Origin: Pipra filicauda
Lineage: Eukaryota; Chordata; Aves; Passeriformes; Pipridae
Assembly: GCF_003945595.2 (NCBI RefSeq)
Contig: NW_024104527.1
Location: 558,001-622,000 of the forward strand
Direction: 5' to 3'
Length of the DNA stretch: 64,000 bases
The translations under genes and the position numbers were made by a program. A model generated the notes under the pieces. It saw only the letters and a program-made list of their open reading frames with translations, did not search any database and had not been told where the DNA came from. Positions within the stretch are counted from its first letter, which is position 1, and each line of letters starts with the position of its first letter. Shown here one piece after another: positions 43,401-51,459 of the stretch.

Positions 43401-45540
43401 GAAGAGCCTGACACGTCTCTGTGAGGTGCAAGCAGAAAAACCAAGTGCAGCCCCAGCAGCCCAGCCCTGCAAGTCAGGACACCCACACAGACCAGAGGCG
43501 CCTTCCCAGCTGCATCACTGCACCCTGGCTTCATGCAGCAATGTGCTATGGTGGCTGTCACCTGCATCAAGGCAGGAATCACCCCCTTGGAGGCAGGACA
43601 GGCAGTGTCCCTCTGCTGTGAGATGCAGCCAGCAAGCTCTGTGTCAGGTCCCTGCTTGCACCACCAGGCAAACACATCCCACCACAAAAACAGGACTAAA
43701 ACAACAAATGAACCCCCCACAGGTGGGTTATTTCCCTCTCCAGTCCCAAACTCAACCAGGCCTGAAGGGCTGGCCACTTGCAGCTCCTGGCCAGAGCACT
43801 ATCTCGTTGCAGGCAGGACAGGCTGTACTCACTGATGAAGATGGCAAAGCGATTTTCCCGGGAAGGTTTCACCGAGGGGCTGTCAACCACATGCAGTGTA
43901 TAGCGAGGCTTCCCGCTCTCCTTGTCACACAGATCCAGGGAAACCTGTTCCCTGCAGGGGGTTTTGCTCAGCTGGCTGCAGAGCAGGGCGTAATGCTGCC
44001 TGTCCTTCACCGCTGCCACCAGCCGCTCCACGCTCTCCACCCGCATCGGCTTGTCCTGCTCCTCGGGGCAGATCTCCAGGATCTGTGGTGCCGAGCCAGG
44101 GATCTTCCTGAATTTTGTCATGACATAGACAAAGACTGGTAGGACAAACTGCTGGTTGTCCCCGCTGCCGGCCACCTGATGGACACGCACAACCCAGCCT
44201 TCCCGGGAGAAGTATTCCACTGCTTTCTTCAGCACATGGGCTTGAGCCAAGGACACGCAGAGGTAGCGCCCTCCCACCTGCAGGACCCGGCTGATCTCGG
44301 CAAACATCTGGTCCACCTTGGCCAGAGTGGCCTCCTCCTCATCAGTAAGGAGGGCATCCAGCGTGCCTTTGTCCAGGACCACCTGGAAGTGGGCGTCAGG
44401 GAAGTCCATCTGAAGCATGTCCATGAGCAGGTAGCTCATCTTTGGCCTCCTGCTCCCGCTCCGCTCCTGCATCTGGCGGATCACGGCGTCGCTGATGTCG
44501 ATGTTCACGATGTCCTCGCACATTCCCATGTCGTACATCTGCTCGCTCAGCTCCGAGTTCCCACAGCCCACCACGAGAACCTGGGGCAAGGCACAAGAGC
44601 AGTGGGATGGTGAGAAACCCCTGGAAACGTGCCCCCAAAGCACTTCATGAGCAAATATCAGCCACAGCTACGAGCCCTCTGTGAAAACCACACCCACAGC
44701 ACCTGCAAAACCACTCTCTGGGCCCTAAGACAACATTTCCATAGAGAAAAGTCACATGGGCACAGAAGCAATGGATCTGCTGCGTCTCCTCTGGGAACAA
44801 TCTGCGTGTTTTACCCCCCAGAGCTCCCCATACCAAAGCAACCCAGGAGTCTCTCCTGTGCTCTTGCTGTAGCACACTGGGGGCTTCACATTGTCTGTCA
44901 ACACACAATGGCAGTTTACGGTGGGACACAGAGGCACAGAACTCATACATCGAATCACACAGAATCAATTACATTGGAAAAGATATCTGAGATCATCGAC
45001 TCCAACCTGTGACCCAACACCACCATATCAACTAAACCATGGCACCAATTGCCACAGCCAGTCCTTCCTTAAACGCCTCCTGGGACAGTGACTCCACTGC
45101 CTCTCTGGGCAGTCCATTCCAACGTCTGAGCACCCTTTGTGTGAAGAAATTCTTCCTAATGTTCAACCTAAACCTCCCCTGGTGCAGCTTGAGACTGCGT
45201 CCTCTCGTTCTGTCGCTGCTTGCTTGGGAGAAGAGCTCAACCCTCACCTGGCTACAACCTCATTTCAGGGAGCTGTAGAGTGATAAGGTCACCCTTGAGC
45301 GTCCTCTTCTCCATGCTAAACATCCCCAGAAGGCGCCCCGGGGAGACTCGGCCCGGGACAGGGTGCTGGGTACACACGGGGGCTCACCTTGTCGCGGGGC
45401 CGCACGTACTTGTGCAGGACGGGGCAGAGCTCCGGGAAGGCCCCGTACCACTCGAAGGCGCGCTGCCCGCGCTGCCGGAAGAAGCGGTCCCAGTACCGTG
45501 CGGAGCCGAACTCCGCGGGGCTGCGGGGCAGCAGCTCCAT
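40150..45540 (-). CDS. METTL13: eEF1A lysine and N-terminal methyltransferase, complete
   Basis: Dual methyltransferase (EEF1AKNMT): from work on the family, the N-terminal domain methylates Lys55 and the C-terminal domain the N-terminus of elongation factor eEF1A. Exons: 45388-45540, 43833-44580, 42915-43114, 42176-42371, 41799-41942, 41401-41613, 40903-41034, 40150-40424. They total 2061 nt, i.e. 686 aa plus stop; the human protein has 699. SAM motif [15 protein letters not shown] is at 52-65, acidic NIDIS at 77-81 and DKGTLDA at 121-127. The second, spermidine-synthase-like domain has [13 protein letters not shown] at 486-498, VEIDPSM at 512-518 and MFDVDSKD at 560-567. A Lys/Arg-rich linker (QKKRRRDKK) follows the exon 4/5 junction near residue 434. 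Its position next to DNM3 matches human 1q24. The start ATG lies in a CpG island, and [13 protein letters not shown] aligns with the family N-terminus. Confidence 0.97.
40903..41034 (-). CDS. METTL13: METTL13 exon 7
   Basis: 132 nt, [16 protein letters not shown] to ILKPEG, including the MSCPPPAF motif near the active site. Acceptor CTGCAG, donor GTAGGA. Confidence 0.95.
41401..41613 (-). CDS. METTL13: METTL13 exon 6 (second methyltransferase domain)
   Basis: 213 nt with the glycine-rich [11 protein letters not shown] and the acidic VEIDPSM, the two SAM-contact motifs of the C-terminal domain. Acceptor GGCAG, donor GTACCT. Confidence 0.96.
41799..41942 (-). CDS. METTL13: METTL13 exon 5 (basic linker)
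   Basis: 144 nt containing the basic run QKKRRRDKK and then [17 protein letters not shown]. It links the two catalytic domains; the linker differs from human in length and composition. Acceptor TTCAG, donor GTGACA. Confidence 0.94.
42176..42371 (-). CDS. METTL13: METTL13 exon 4
   Basis: 196 nt, beginning [13 protein letters not shown], with [20 protein letters not shown] conserved, ending TPLP plus one base of Gly. Acceptor CCTGCAG, donor GTACCT. Confidence 0.95.
42915..43114 (-). CDS. METTL13: METTL13 exon 3
   Basis: 200 nt, residues 301-367, [20 protein letters not shown] to ARQQ; the first Ile is split across the junction. Acceptor CTGCAG, donor GTGAGC. Confidence 0.95.
43833..44580 (-). 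CDS. METTL13: METTL13 exon 2 (first methyltransferase domain)
   Basis: 748 nt, the largest exon, encoding residues 52-300. It carries SAM motif I and the DKGTLDA motif and ends within FAIFI. It is a few residues shorter than human METTL13 after VHQVAGSG. Acceptor CCCCAG, donor GTGAGT. Confidence 0.96.
44950..45325 (-). repeat. CR1 LINE fragment in METTL13 intron 1
   Basis: On the minus strand the sequence follows the CR1 3' region. On the plus strand the same element reads TCACACAGAATCAATTACAT, TGAGATCATCGACTCCAACC, AGTCCATTCCAACG, GTGAAGAAATTCTTCCTAAT and AACCTCCCCTGGTGCAGC. It is inserted in the same sense as METTL13, and its 5' part comes within about 60 bp of the exon 1 donor. Confidence 0.9.
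45388..45540 (-). CDS. METTL13: METTL13 exon 1
   Basis: 51 codons, [12 protein letters not shown] to RPRDK, ending in a CAAG|GTGAG donor. Contains the FEWYG segment typical of the family. The frame remains open upstream to 45849, but that part is CpG-island leader without similarity. Confidence 0.95.
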
Positions 45541-45950
45541 GGCCGAGCGGGTGCGGGTTCGGCCCCGCTCCGGTCCCGCGTGGCCCCGCTCTGACCGCTT
45601 CCGGGTCCGCGGAGCGCGCGCGCACGATGGACTCGCCGCCCATTGGCTGCCTCTCCCCCGGCCGCTTCCCATTGGCCAGCGGGAGCGCGCTGCGGGAGCG
45701 CGCAGCGGCCCCGGCGCGCCCCCGCCCGGCCCCGTTCCCGTTCCCAATCCCGGTTCCCTGGGCCGGCCCGGTCGCGGCACTCTGCTCAAAATCTCCTGGC
45801 AGAAAGGGTGACAGGGACTGAGCGGGCCGACCCCGCCCCCGAGGCACAAACGTGCGGCTCCAACAACCGGGACCCGCCGGGCCCCGCGGCGCTGCCGCAG
45901 CGACAGAAACAGGGCGGAAAGAAGTACCGATGGGTTCTAAAGGAGCAGCT
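45400..45950 (-). promoter_or_regulatory. METTL13: METTL13 CpG-island promoter
   Basis: CpG-dense block. The plus strand shows two ATTGG boxes (inverted CCAAT, NF-Y type) at 45642-45646 and 45671-45675. These read CCAAT on the plus-strand complement and ATTGG in the opposite sense to the gene. An ETS-type CTTCCGGGT lies at about 45598-45606. No TATA box is seen. The island also covers the 3' end of ITPA's transcription unit. Confidence 0.75.
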
Positions 45951-45955
45951 TTAAT
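45950..45955 (-). terminator. ITPA: ITPA poly(A) signal
   Basis: ATTAAA on the minus strand, about 145 nt past the ITPA stop. The implied cleavage site is only about 0.4 kb upstream of the METTL13 start codon, inside the METTL13 promoter island. Confidence 0.65.
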
Positions 45956-46010
45956 GGCAGCCCGCAGCAGAACAAAGCTCTCCCGAGGCTGTGTGTGACG
46001 TGGACATGCA

Positions 46011-46068
46011 GGGGGGTTGGAGGGGATGATCTCCAGAGGTCCCTTCCAGCCCTAACAATTCTGTGATC
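46011..46068 (+). repeat. CR1 3'-end fragment in the ITPA 3' UTR
   Basis: GGGTTGGAGGGGATGATCTC, CAGAGGTCCCTTCCAGCCC, TAACAATTCTGTGATCTG is the diagnostic CR1 3' terminus. It lies in antisense orientation to ITPA, between stop codon and poly(A) signal. Confidence 0.85.
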
Positions 46069-46099
46069 TGTGGACACGGGGTGCCCGCAGCCCGGGGCA

Positions 46100-46220
46100 C
46101 TAGCTGGGACCGGAGTGGCTCTCTGTCGAGTTGCTCTGGAGAAAGAAGGTAGAGAGCTCGCTCAGTGCTCTGTATCGGTGTGAGATGGAGTTCTTCACTG
46201 CCTTGGGCAGCTCAGCGTAG
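46100..46220 (-). CDS. ITPA: ITPA exon 8 (terminal)
   Basis: 121 nt, [20 protein letters not shown] and a C-terminal tail ending HSGPS, stop TAG at 46100-46102. SHRYRA is the conserved closing motif; the tail after it is not conserved with human. Confidence 0.94.
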
Positions 46221-49200
46221 CTGCAGGGCACAGAAAACACAAGTCTCAGCAGCAGAGACACTTCAGGATGTGTCCCCTAGTCACCAAGAGCTCCCCCTCT
46301 GCTCGCTGCCTCCCTGCTTGGCTCAGCAGGCATCTGTAGTGACACGCTGGCAGAGCCAACAACCCCTACCCCGATCCAGGGGTTCACTGTAACGCACCAC
46401 GTTCAGATCCAGGAGGAGTTTTCTCCCTGGTGCCCTTCCTTGCAAGCCAATTCCTCTTGACACCCTCACCCCTGGCTTGCCCTACACAAAGAGCTGTAGG
46501 TAAACACCACTTACGTCTGGTTGTAGCCATCTGGCTGAAAGCAGGGATCCCAGCCAAAATCCCGAGGGCCTCTGGGCTCCACGATCAGCCCCTGCCATGA
46601 GAAAGCAAAAAAGGCCCCTTAAGCTGTGGTTTCACAGCAATTCACTTGCAGCCACATTTCAAACACAGGCTGAGGGGCTGCACAGAGCCACAGACCCCAC
46701 TGCAGCCCCCACAGGGTGCTGTGCTCCTTCTCAGCACCTCCCCGGGGTGGGACAAAATCAGCAGCCCCAAACTCACACTGCCCTACGCTGGCAGGGCCTT
46801 TGCCCCTCCAAATAACAGAGCTAACAACTGCACTAGAATACAGCCCTGTCAGAGGGAGATGAGGGGCTGAAGAGACCAAGGTAACATGCAGAGCTCAGCA
46901 AGTACCACTGGGAAAAGGGCTGCAGCACCACCACCCGCTCTCTCCCTCAGCCTGTTCCCAACACTGAGAAGCTCCGAGGGTGTTCAGTAACCCAGGGGCC
47001 ACTAAAATCGTCCTCAGCAGAGCCAGTGCTGTCACACATCACATGCCAGCCCTCCTCCCCCAGCATGTTCCCTTTCCCAGCCACACCACCTACGTGGGTC
47101 TGGCCCTTGAACAGCCTGACGGGCTCCTCGGGGTTCCCACTGCTGAAGGCGAAGGTACAGAGGGCGTAGGCAGACTTGTCTTCAAAGCCAGCCAGCAGCT
47201 TGTACAGGCCTGAGAGAGACGGAGAGGATGCCGGCGTTACTGCCGCTCCCTCGGAGCGCAACACACCCCCTAGGGACGGATCGAGGGAGCATTCCGAGCC
47301 GCATTCCCGGCCACCGCGGAGAGGAAGAACTACAAGAGGTGACAAAGCTCAGGCACAGGGATGCTCGCGGCGGGATCCCTCCTATGACTGATGCCAGAGC
47401 CTCAGACCTCACTGTGTGAGGGCCCTGTTACGATTTTGGGAGATGAAGCCAAAATGCAGCACCAGAGAGGACTAAGCCCACTCTGAATTAGAGTGATTAG
47501 TGCTCATGTTAATGGGATTAACACTGAACTGTGGGATCAAGGCAGTCACTGCACACCAGGGGAGGGGAGGGGAGCATTAGTGGAGAGAGGCCTGCACTGA
47601 GGTCACGGGGAGCAGCAGGTCTGTCAGGTCACACTGATGACAACCAAGAAGTTCTTACAAGCCCTGCCACCAGCCTGCAGAGGCAGGAATCTGGGAATCC
47701 AGGGATAAAGCTGCTGGGGAAAACAGCATCCCAGGAAGGAGGGCAGAGAACAGGCTTGAGGAGAGAATGTGAAGAGACAGAGCTGGACAGGCAGGAAAGG
47801 GAACCAGCTATGAAACAGGCAGTGTGGTGGGCAGGCAGGCTGGGCAGAACCCAGCATGGACAGGGATTCACTTCAGGGGAAAAGGAGCAAGTTACAGGCA
47901 GAGCAGTAACACAAGAGCAGTACCTTCTGGCTTGAGTTTCTCCAGGAACCATTTTCTGAAGAAGAAGGAGAGAGGGAAGATTAATTTTTGCTATTATCTC
48001 TCAGAAATACAGGTAACCCAGTGCTCACTCCTGAGCCATGCCAAAAACATTTCTCAACATAAATTGTTCACATTTTACACCCAGCTGTAGTGCTGACTTG
48101 GTCACAGCCTCAAGCCTGCCAGAGTTCAAGAAGTGTTTGAACAAGGCTCTCAGACACATGGTGGGATTCCTGGAGTTGTCCTGGGCAGGGCCAGGAGTTG
48201 GACTTGAGGATCCTTGTGGGTCCTTCCAACTGAGGATATTGTATGATTCTATTCTATCACCTAAAGCTTTTATGTTTGCTTAGCACAGCAGAGATAGTTT
48301 GGAAGAATTAATCACACAAACAGTTAATTCCAGGAGATGAGGCAGTATTTCATTGCAGAAGTTCCACTGTAATGCAATCATTTTTTTATCTGCTGGATTT
48401 AAGCAGTTCCTATGAGAACCTACAGACACTCATCACAGAATCCTGCTGAAAGGCTTGCTGCCTTCATTACACAGACCCCACTGTGTGGACAGGTTCCCAA
48501 GCTCACTGCCAGTGTAAGAGGCATAGGTTGGGAGCCAGAGCCAACAATCCAGGTGTGTCTGTCTCATCCCGCTCCGTGACTTAGAGCAGGGCTCAAGGAG
48601 TTAAGCCCAGCCCCTGTGTCAGGACCCAGACCAGGAATCACCTCCCTGACCCTACTGCTCCTGGCACACGGAGAATCCTCCACTGAGCCCACCCTGCCAG
48701 CCTGTGCTCCTAACTCTGGCACACAAAAGAGAAAGCAACTTCCCTCCTACTTACATGTAGGGTCCTGGAAGGCCCCCCAGGGCATTGAAGCACAAGCAGG
48801 TGTCCTCTACTATAACAGGTCCCTGAACCTACAGCAAAAGCCCCAGAGGAGGAAACATTAGCCCTAGAGGAAAGTCACTGCTTCCAAACCTATTTCCTTG
48901 CTCTGTCCTATCCTCACATTTCCACTTGGCCTCAAATGCAACTTTGACCTTAAAGGCAACACACACCAGACAGACACAATCCAACCCAAGCTCTCCCCAG
49001 GCAGGCCAGAGTGGCTGAGGAACAGTAGGGAAAAAAAACAAGCTGAAGTGAACACCCCCTGCCCTCCTGAGGGATGGGAATGGCAGGACAAGGAAAGGGA
49101 AAGCCCGTATCCTGGAGGCAAGCCTGCATTTCTCTGGAGTCCCAGCTCTCACGTGGTTCTTTTAAGACAGCCATCCCAAAGATAGCTCTGGGAGCTCAAG

Positions 49201-49841
49201 CTGACAGCAAATGTTGTGTCCTGCAGCCATAGGGCCTGGACTGAAGGAGCTGCCATGTCCTCCTGCTGCTCCAGGGACACAGGAGACCAGAGGAGCCGCA
49301 GCGGGGCTGCCAAAACACCGTGTCACCAGCGAGAATTCACCATCACCCGGCCCAAACCGGGGCGATGGGAGTGCGGTCAGGCCAGGCCAGGCGAGGCTGG
49401 ATATGCCTTTGGCTTCCCTCGGGGCAGGTTTGGATGCCCCAGCGTCCCTGTCTGGAGTCCCTCCGGGAAAAGGGAGAGAGCAAAGGAGCGACCTGCCGGG
49501 CGGCTTCACGGCACTTCTGCACGGAGATCTCGTCTGGCTCCCCCTGGTACTCGGGCACTGCGGACACAGGGATCGGAGATGAGGAGACGGCCGGGACGAG
49601 ACGAACCTCCGCGTCCCGCCCGGCCCCGCCAACAACTCACGGTCAATCTTCTTCGCCACCAGCGTGTAGGGAGAGGAGTCCCCGAGGATCTGAGTGACCT
49701 GCAGAGGGAGAAGTGAAAGATCAGGGAGGGAGAAGAGAGGTGAACCCGCCCGCAGCCCCAGTCCCGCTGCCCCCGCACCTCCTCCAGCTTCTTGGCGTTG
49801 CCGGTCACGAACACGACGCTCCGCCGGGCGGGCGCCGCCAT
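46100..49841 (-). CDS. ITPA: Inosine triphosphate pyrophosphatase, complete
   Basis: Cytosolic HAM1-family enzyme that hydrolyses ITP, dITP and XTP to monophosphates plus pyrophosphate, keeping deaminated purines out of nucleic acids. Exons: 49779-49841, 49641-49698, 49493-49557, 48755-48828, 47924-47955, 47094-47209, 46515-46591, 46100-46220. They total 606 nt, 201 aa plus stop; human ITPA has 194. Motifs: TGNAKK at 13-18 (phosphate binding), [12 protein letters not shown] at 41-52, [18 protein letters not shown] at 69-86, [11 protein letters not shown] at 148-158 and SHRYRA at 175-180. Pro31 matches human Pro32, the residue altered in the common human deficiency allele. The C-terminal tail after about residue 187 ([12 protein letters not shown]) differs from human. 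Eight introns-in-place exons exclude a processed retrocopy. Human ITPA lies at 20p13, so this neighbourhood differs. Confidence 0.97.
46515..46591 (-). CDS. ITPA: ITPA exon 7
   Basis: 77 nt, [20 protein letters not shown] to GYNQ. FGWDPCF is the base-recognition signature. Acceptor GGCAG, donor GTAAGT. Confidence 0.95.
47094..47209 (-). CDS. ITPA: ITPA exon 6
   Basis: 116 nt, [18 protein letters not shown] to LFKGQTH, with the [12 protein letters not shown] motif of the family. Acceptor CTCAG, donor GTAGGT. Confidence 0.95.
47924..47955 (-). CDS. ITPA: ITPA exon 5 (32-nt microexon)
   Basis: Only 32 nt: [10 protein letters not shown] with split codons on both sides. It is too small to be seen as an open frame and was placed from splice sites (CTTCAG acceptor, GTACTG donor) and from phase. 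Confidence 0.93.
48100..48265 (+). repeat. CR1 3' fragment in ITPA intron 4
   Basis: CTGCCAGAGTTCAAGAAGTG, TTTGAACAAGGCTCTCAGAC and GGAGTTGGACTTGAGGATCC, then GTGGGTCCTTCCAACTGAGG and TATTGTATGATTCTATTCTA, match the CR1 3' end. Antisense to ITPA. Confidence 0.88.
48755..48828 (-). CDS. ITPA: ITPA exon 4 (catalytic core)
   Basis: 74 nt, [19 protein letters not shown] to PGPY plus two bases of Ile. The EDT motif (70-72) includes the key acidic residue. Acceptor TGTAG, donor GTAAGT. Confidence 0.95.
49493..49557 (-). CDS. ITPA: ITPA exon 3
   Basis: 65 nt, [20 protein letters not shown] to RQ, containing the conserved acidic segment. Acceptor CCGCAG, donor GTCGCT (a weaker donor). Confidence 0.93.
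49641..49698 (-). CDS. ITPA: ITPA exon 2
   Basis: 58 nt, [19 protein letters not shown], ending in one base of Leu41. Separated from exon 1 by an 80-nt intron. Acceptor CTGCAG, donor GTGAGT. Confidence 0.95.
49779..49841 (-). CDS. ITPA: ITPA exon 1
   Basis: 21 codons, [21 protein letters not shown], holding the TGNAKK phosphate-binding motif. The GAG|GTGCGG donor is slightly non-consensus. The ATG sits directly downstream of the CCAAT-box promoter. Confidence 0.94.
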
Positions 49842-50060
49842 GCTGACCCCGCGCGCGGCTGCCGCGCGCGCCCGGCCGCCAATCAGCGCCCGCGGCCGCG
49901 CCGCGCCCCTCAGCGCCCAGCCAATGGGAAAGGCGTTTGCCCCGCGCCCCCGCAGCGCTCAGCCAATGGGAACGGCGCTCACCTGTGCGAGGCGGGAACT
50001 GCCAGCCCTCCGAGGGCGGGCACGGGGTCGGGCCGGAGGGTCTCGCGAGAGGCGCGCGGA
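49842..50060 (-). promoter_or_regulatory. ITPA: ITPA CpG-island promoter with three evenly spaced CCAAT boxes
   Basis: CpG-dense sequence directly upstream of the ATG. CCAAT pentamers on the plus strand lie at 49879-49883, 49921-49925 and 49963-49967, exactly 42 bp apart. The second and third sit in the shared phrase CAGCCAATGGGAA followed by AGGCG or CGGCG, so the spacing may partly reflect a small tandem duplication. NF-Y binding is inferred. No TATA box is seen. Confidence 0.75.
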
Positions 50061-50313
50061 GGGCGTAGCGGGTCGCCATGGCGACCTTCCCCCTCAAGGT
50101 CCTGGTCCTTGTTTACAGCCCCGGCGTTTGGCAGCCGCGGTCGGAGGATCCCCGTGCCTGTTTTCCCTGAAGTAGAACCACATGTTCGTTGGAGGAATCG
50201 GGCAGTGCGTTGTGCGCCAAGCGCTGCTGCTGTTCACCCCCACGACCTCTGGCGCGTCTCTGCGCTGACATCTGGTTTCGTGTGTCGGAGCGATCAAGTT
50301 CCGTCACTCTTGC

Positions 50314-50492
50314 GTTTGCTGCTGGTGGTGCCTCTCACAGCCAGAGCGGGTCCCTTGGGAAGGTCTGTGCTCAGGACAACCTCAGTACGGAGTGACTCGA
50401 GCCTCAAACCACACCCGACACTGGCACCTCATGGCAGTGCAGTGATGGCTTTGGCTGAGGCAGCTTTCTCTGCCCTGCATCTCTGGTAACTG
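50314..50492. repeat. Unclassified repeat, copy A
   Basis: Similar along its length to copy B. The best stretch, 50339-50379, matches 51309-51349 at 39 of 41 positions, and both copies end with CTGCCCTGCATCTC. It is not CR1. It could be an old LTR or SINE fragment, or a local duplication. Confidence 0.75.
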
Positions 50493-51283
50493 CAGCGCCA
50501 CCTGGACTGGGGAGGCGAGAGGTGTCCGTGGGGCCAGTATGGAGCCCCAGAGGACAGGTCAGTGCAGTCCAGCACTGGTGGGGAGCAGTGCCCTGGCAAG
50601 CAGCAGCCGGGTCCTGCGAGCTCTCCCACCGCGGTACCCAGGCCCCTCCTCACCACCACCACCCCCCCCCAAAAGCCCCTGTTTTGCAAGGGGACTCCAC
50701 AGGAGGGACTTCTTTCCCCCTGGGCTGCCCAGCTGCCAGAGACAGGAGATCTCTCCCCACCTGTGTCACATCCCTGCAGCCCCCCTGCCCTCAGGCATGG
50801 GCAGCCCAGGGTCTCACCACACAGGTCACACCTGCAAGCCCGGGAGGAGGAATGCACAGCTACAGCCAGAAGATGCCATTCCCTGTACAAAAGCAATCAT
50901 GTGGAAAACAGCAGCTGACGGTCTGCCTTCTGCACTATGAGGGAATGGATAAAACAGACCCGACGCTTGGGTGAAGGAGTTGTTTTTGTTGTAGAATCTC
51001 CTTCATAACGTCTTCCAAGTGAAAACCAACCCCCAAGCTTGCAGACACTGCTGGAAACAACAACTCTCTCTGCTCACTGCAGTTCTCCCTGCCACCAGTC
51101 CAGCATGGGACAGCACAGGCTGCAATATAGAGACCACAGTGTCAGAGGAGCACAAGGAGGACTGCTCAGTACCACTCTGAGACCAGACATTTCCAATGGT
51201 CTTTCCAGCCTTGGAAAAAAAAAAAATCTATAAAAGTTGTTTAGTAAGTTCTGTTACTGTGAAGCTTCTGACCAGGACCATTG

Positions 51284-51459
51284 GTTTGCTGCTGGGGCTG
51301 CCTCTCCCAGCCAGAGCTGGTCCCTTGGGAAGGTCTGTGCTAAGGACAAGTCACTCATGGAGTGACTTGAAACTAAAACTCAGTTCTGGCAACTCAAGGA
51401 GGTGCAATGATGGCCTTGGTTGTGGCAGCTTTCCCTGCCCTGCATCTCAGGTACAACTG
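51284..51459. repeat. Unclassified repeat, copy B
   Basis: Direct-orientation partner of copy A, about 970 bp to the right. It shares GTTTGCTGCTGG at the left end, the central TCCCTTGGGAAGGTCTGTGC and GCATCTC at the right. No terminal inverted repeats or target-site duplication could be discerned. Confidence 0.75.

Larger units (their letters stand above)
40425..45387 (-). other. METTL13: METTL13 introns
   Basis: Seven introns: 44581-45387, 43115-43832, 42372-42914, 41943-42175, 41614-41798, 41035-41400 and 40425-40902. All have GT-AG borders. Intron 1 is largely occupied by a CR1 fragment; the others contain no recognisable element. The long plus-strand open frames over this gene are antisense shadows of its GC-rich exons. 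Confidence 0.85.
46221..49778 (-). other. ITPA: ITPA introns
   Basis: Seven introns: 49699-49778, 49558-49640, 48829-49492, 47956-48754, 47210-47923, 46592-47093 and 46221-46514. The fourth contains a CR1 fragment. Nothing else is recognisable in them. Confidence 0.85.

Noticed and set aside
43024..44142. 372-aa open frame on the plus strand
   Set aside because: It lies exactly antisense to METTL13 exon 2 and intron 2. Lack of stops follows from the GC-rich coding strand opposite; no domain or start context supports it.
49162..50097. 311-aa minus-strand open frame through the ITPA 5' region
   Set aside because: It reads through ITPA introns and CpG-island leader. The spliced ITPA model with conserved motifs explains the locus.
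49713..50489. 258-aa plus-strand open frame, possible gene divergent from ITPA
   Set aside because: It runs over CpG-island sequence and repeat copy A, is rich in Arg, Ala and Pro, and has no domain. Divergent non-coding transcription is possible but cannot be shown.
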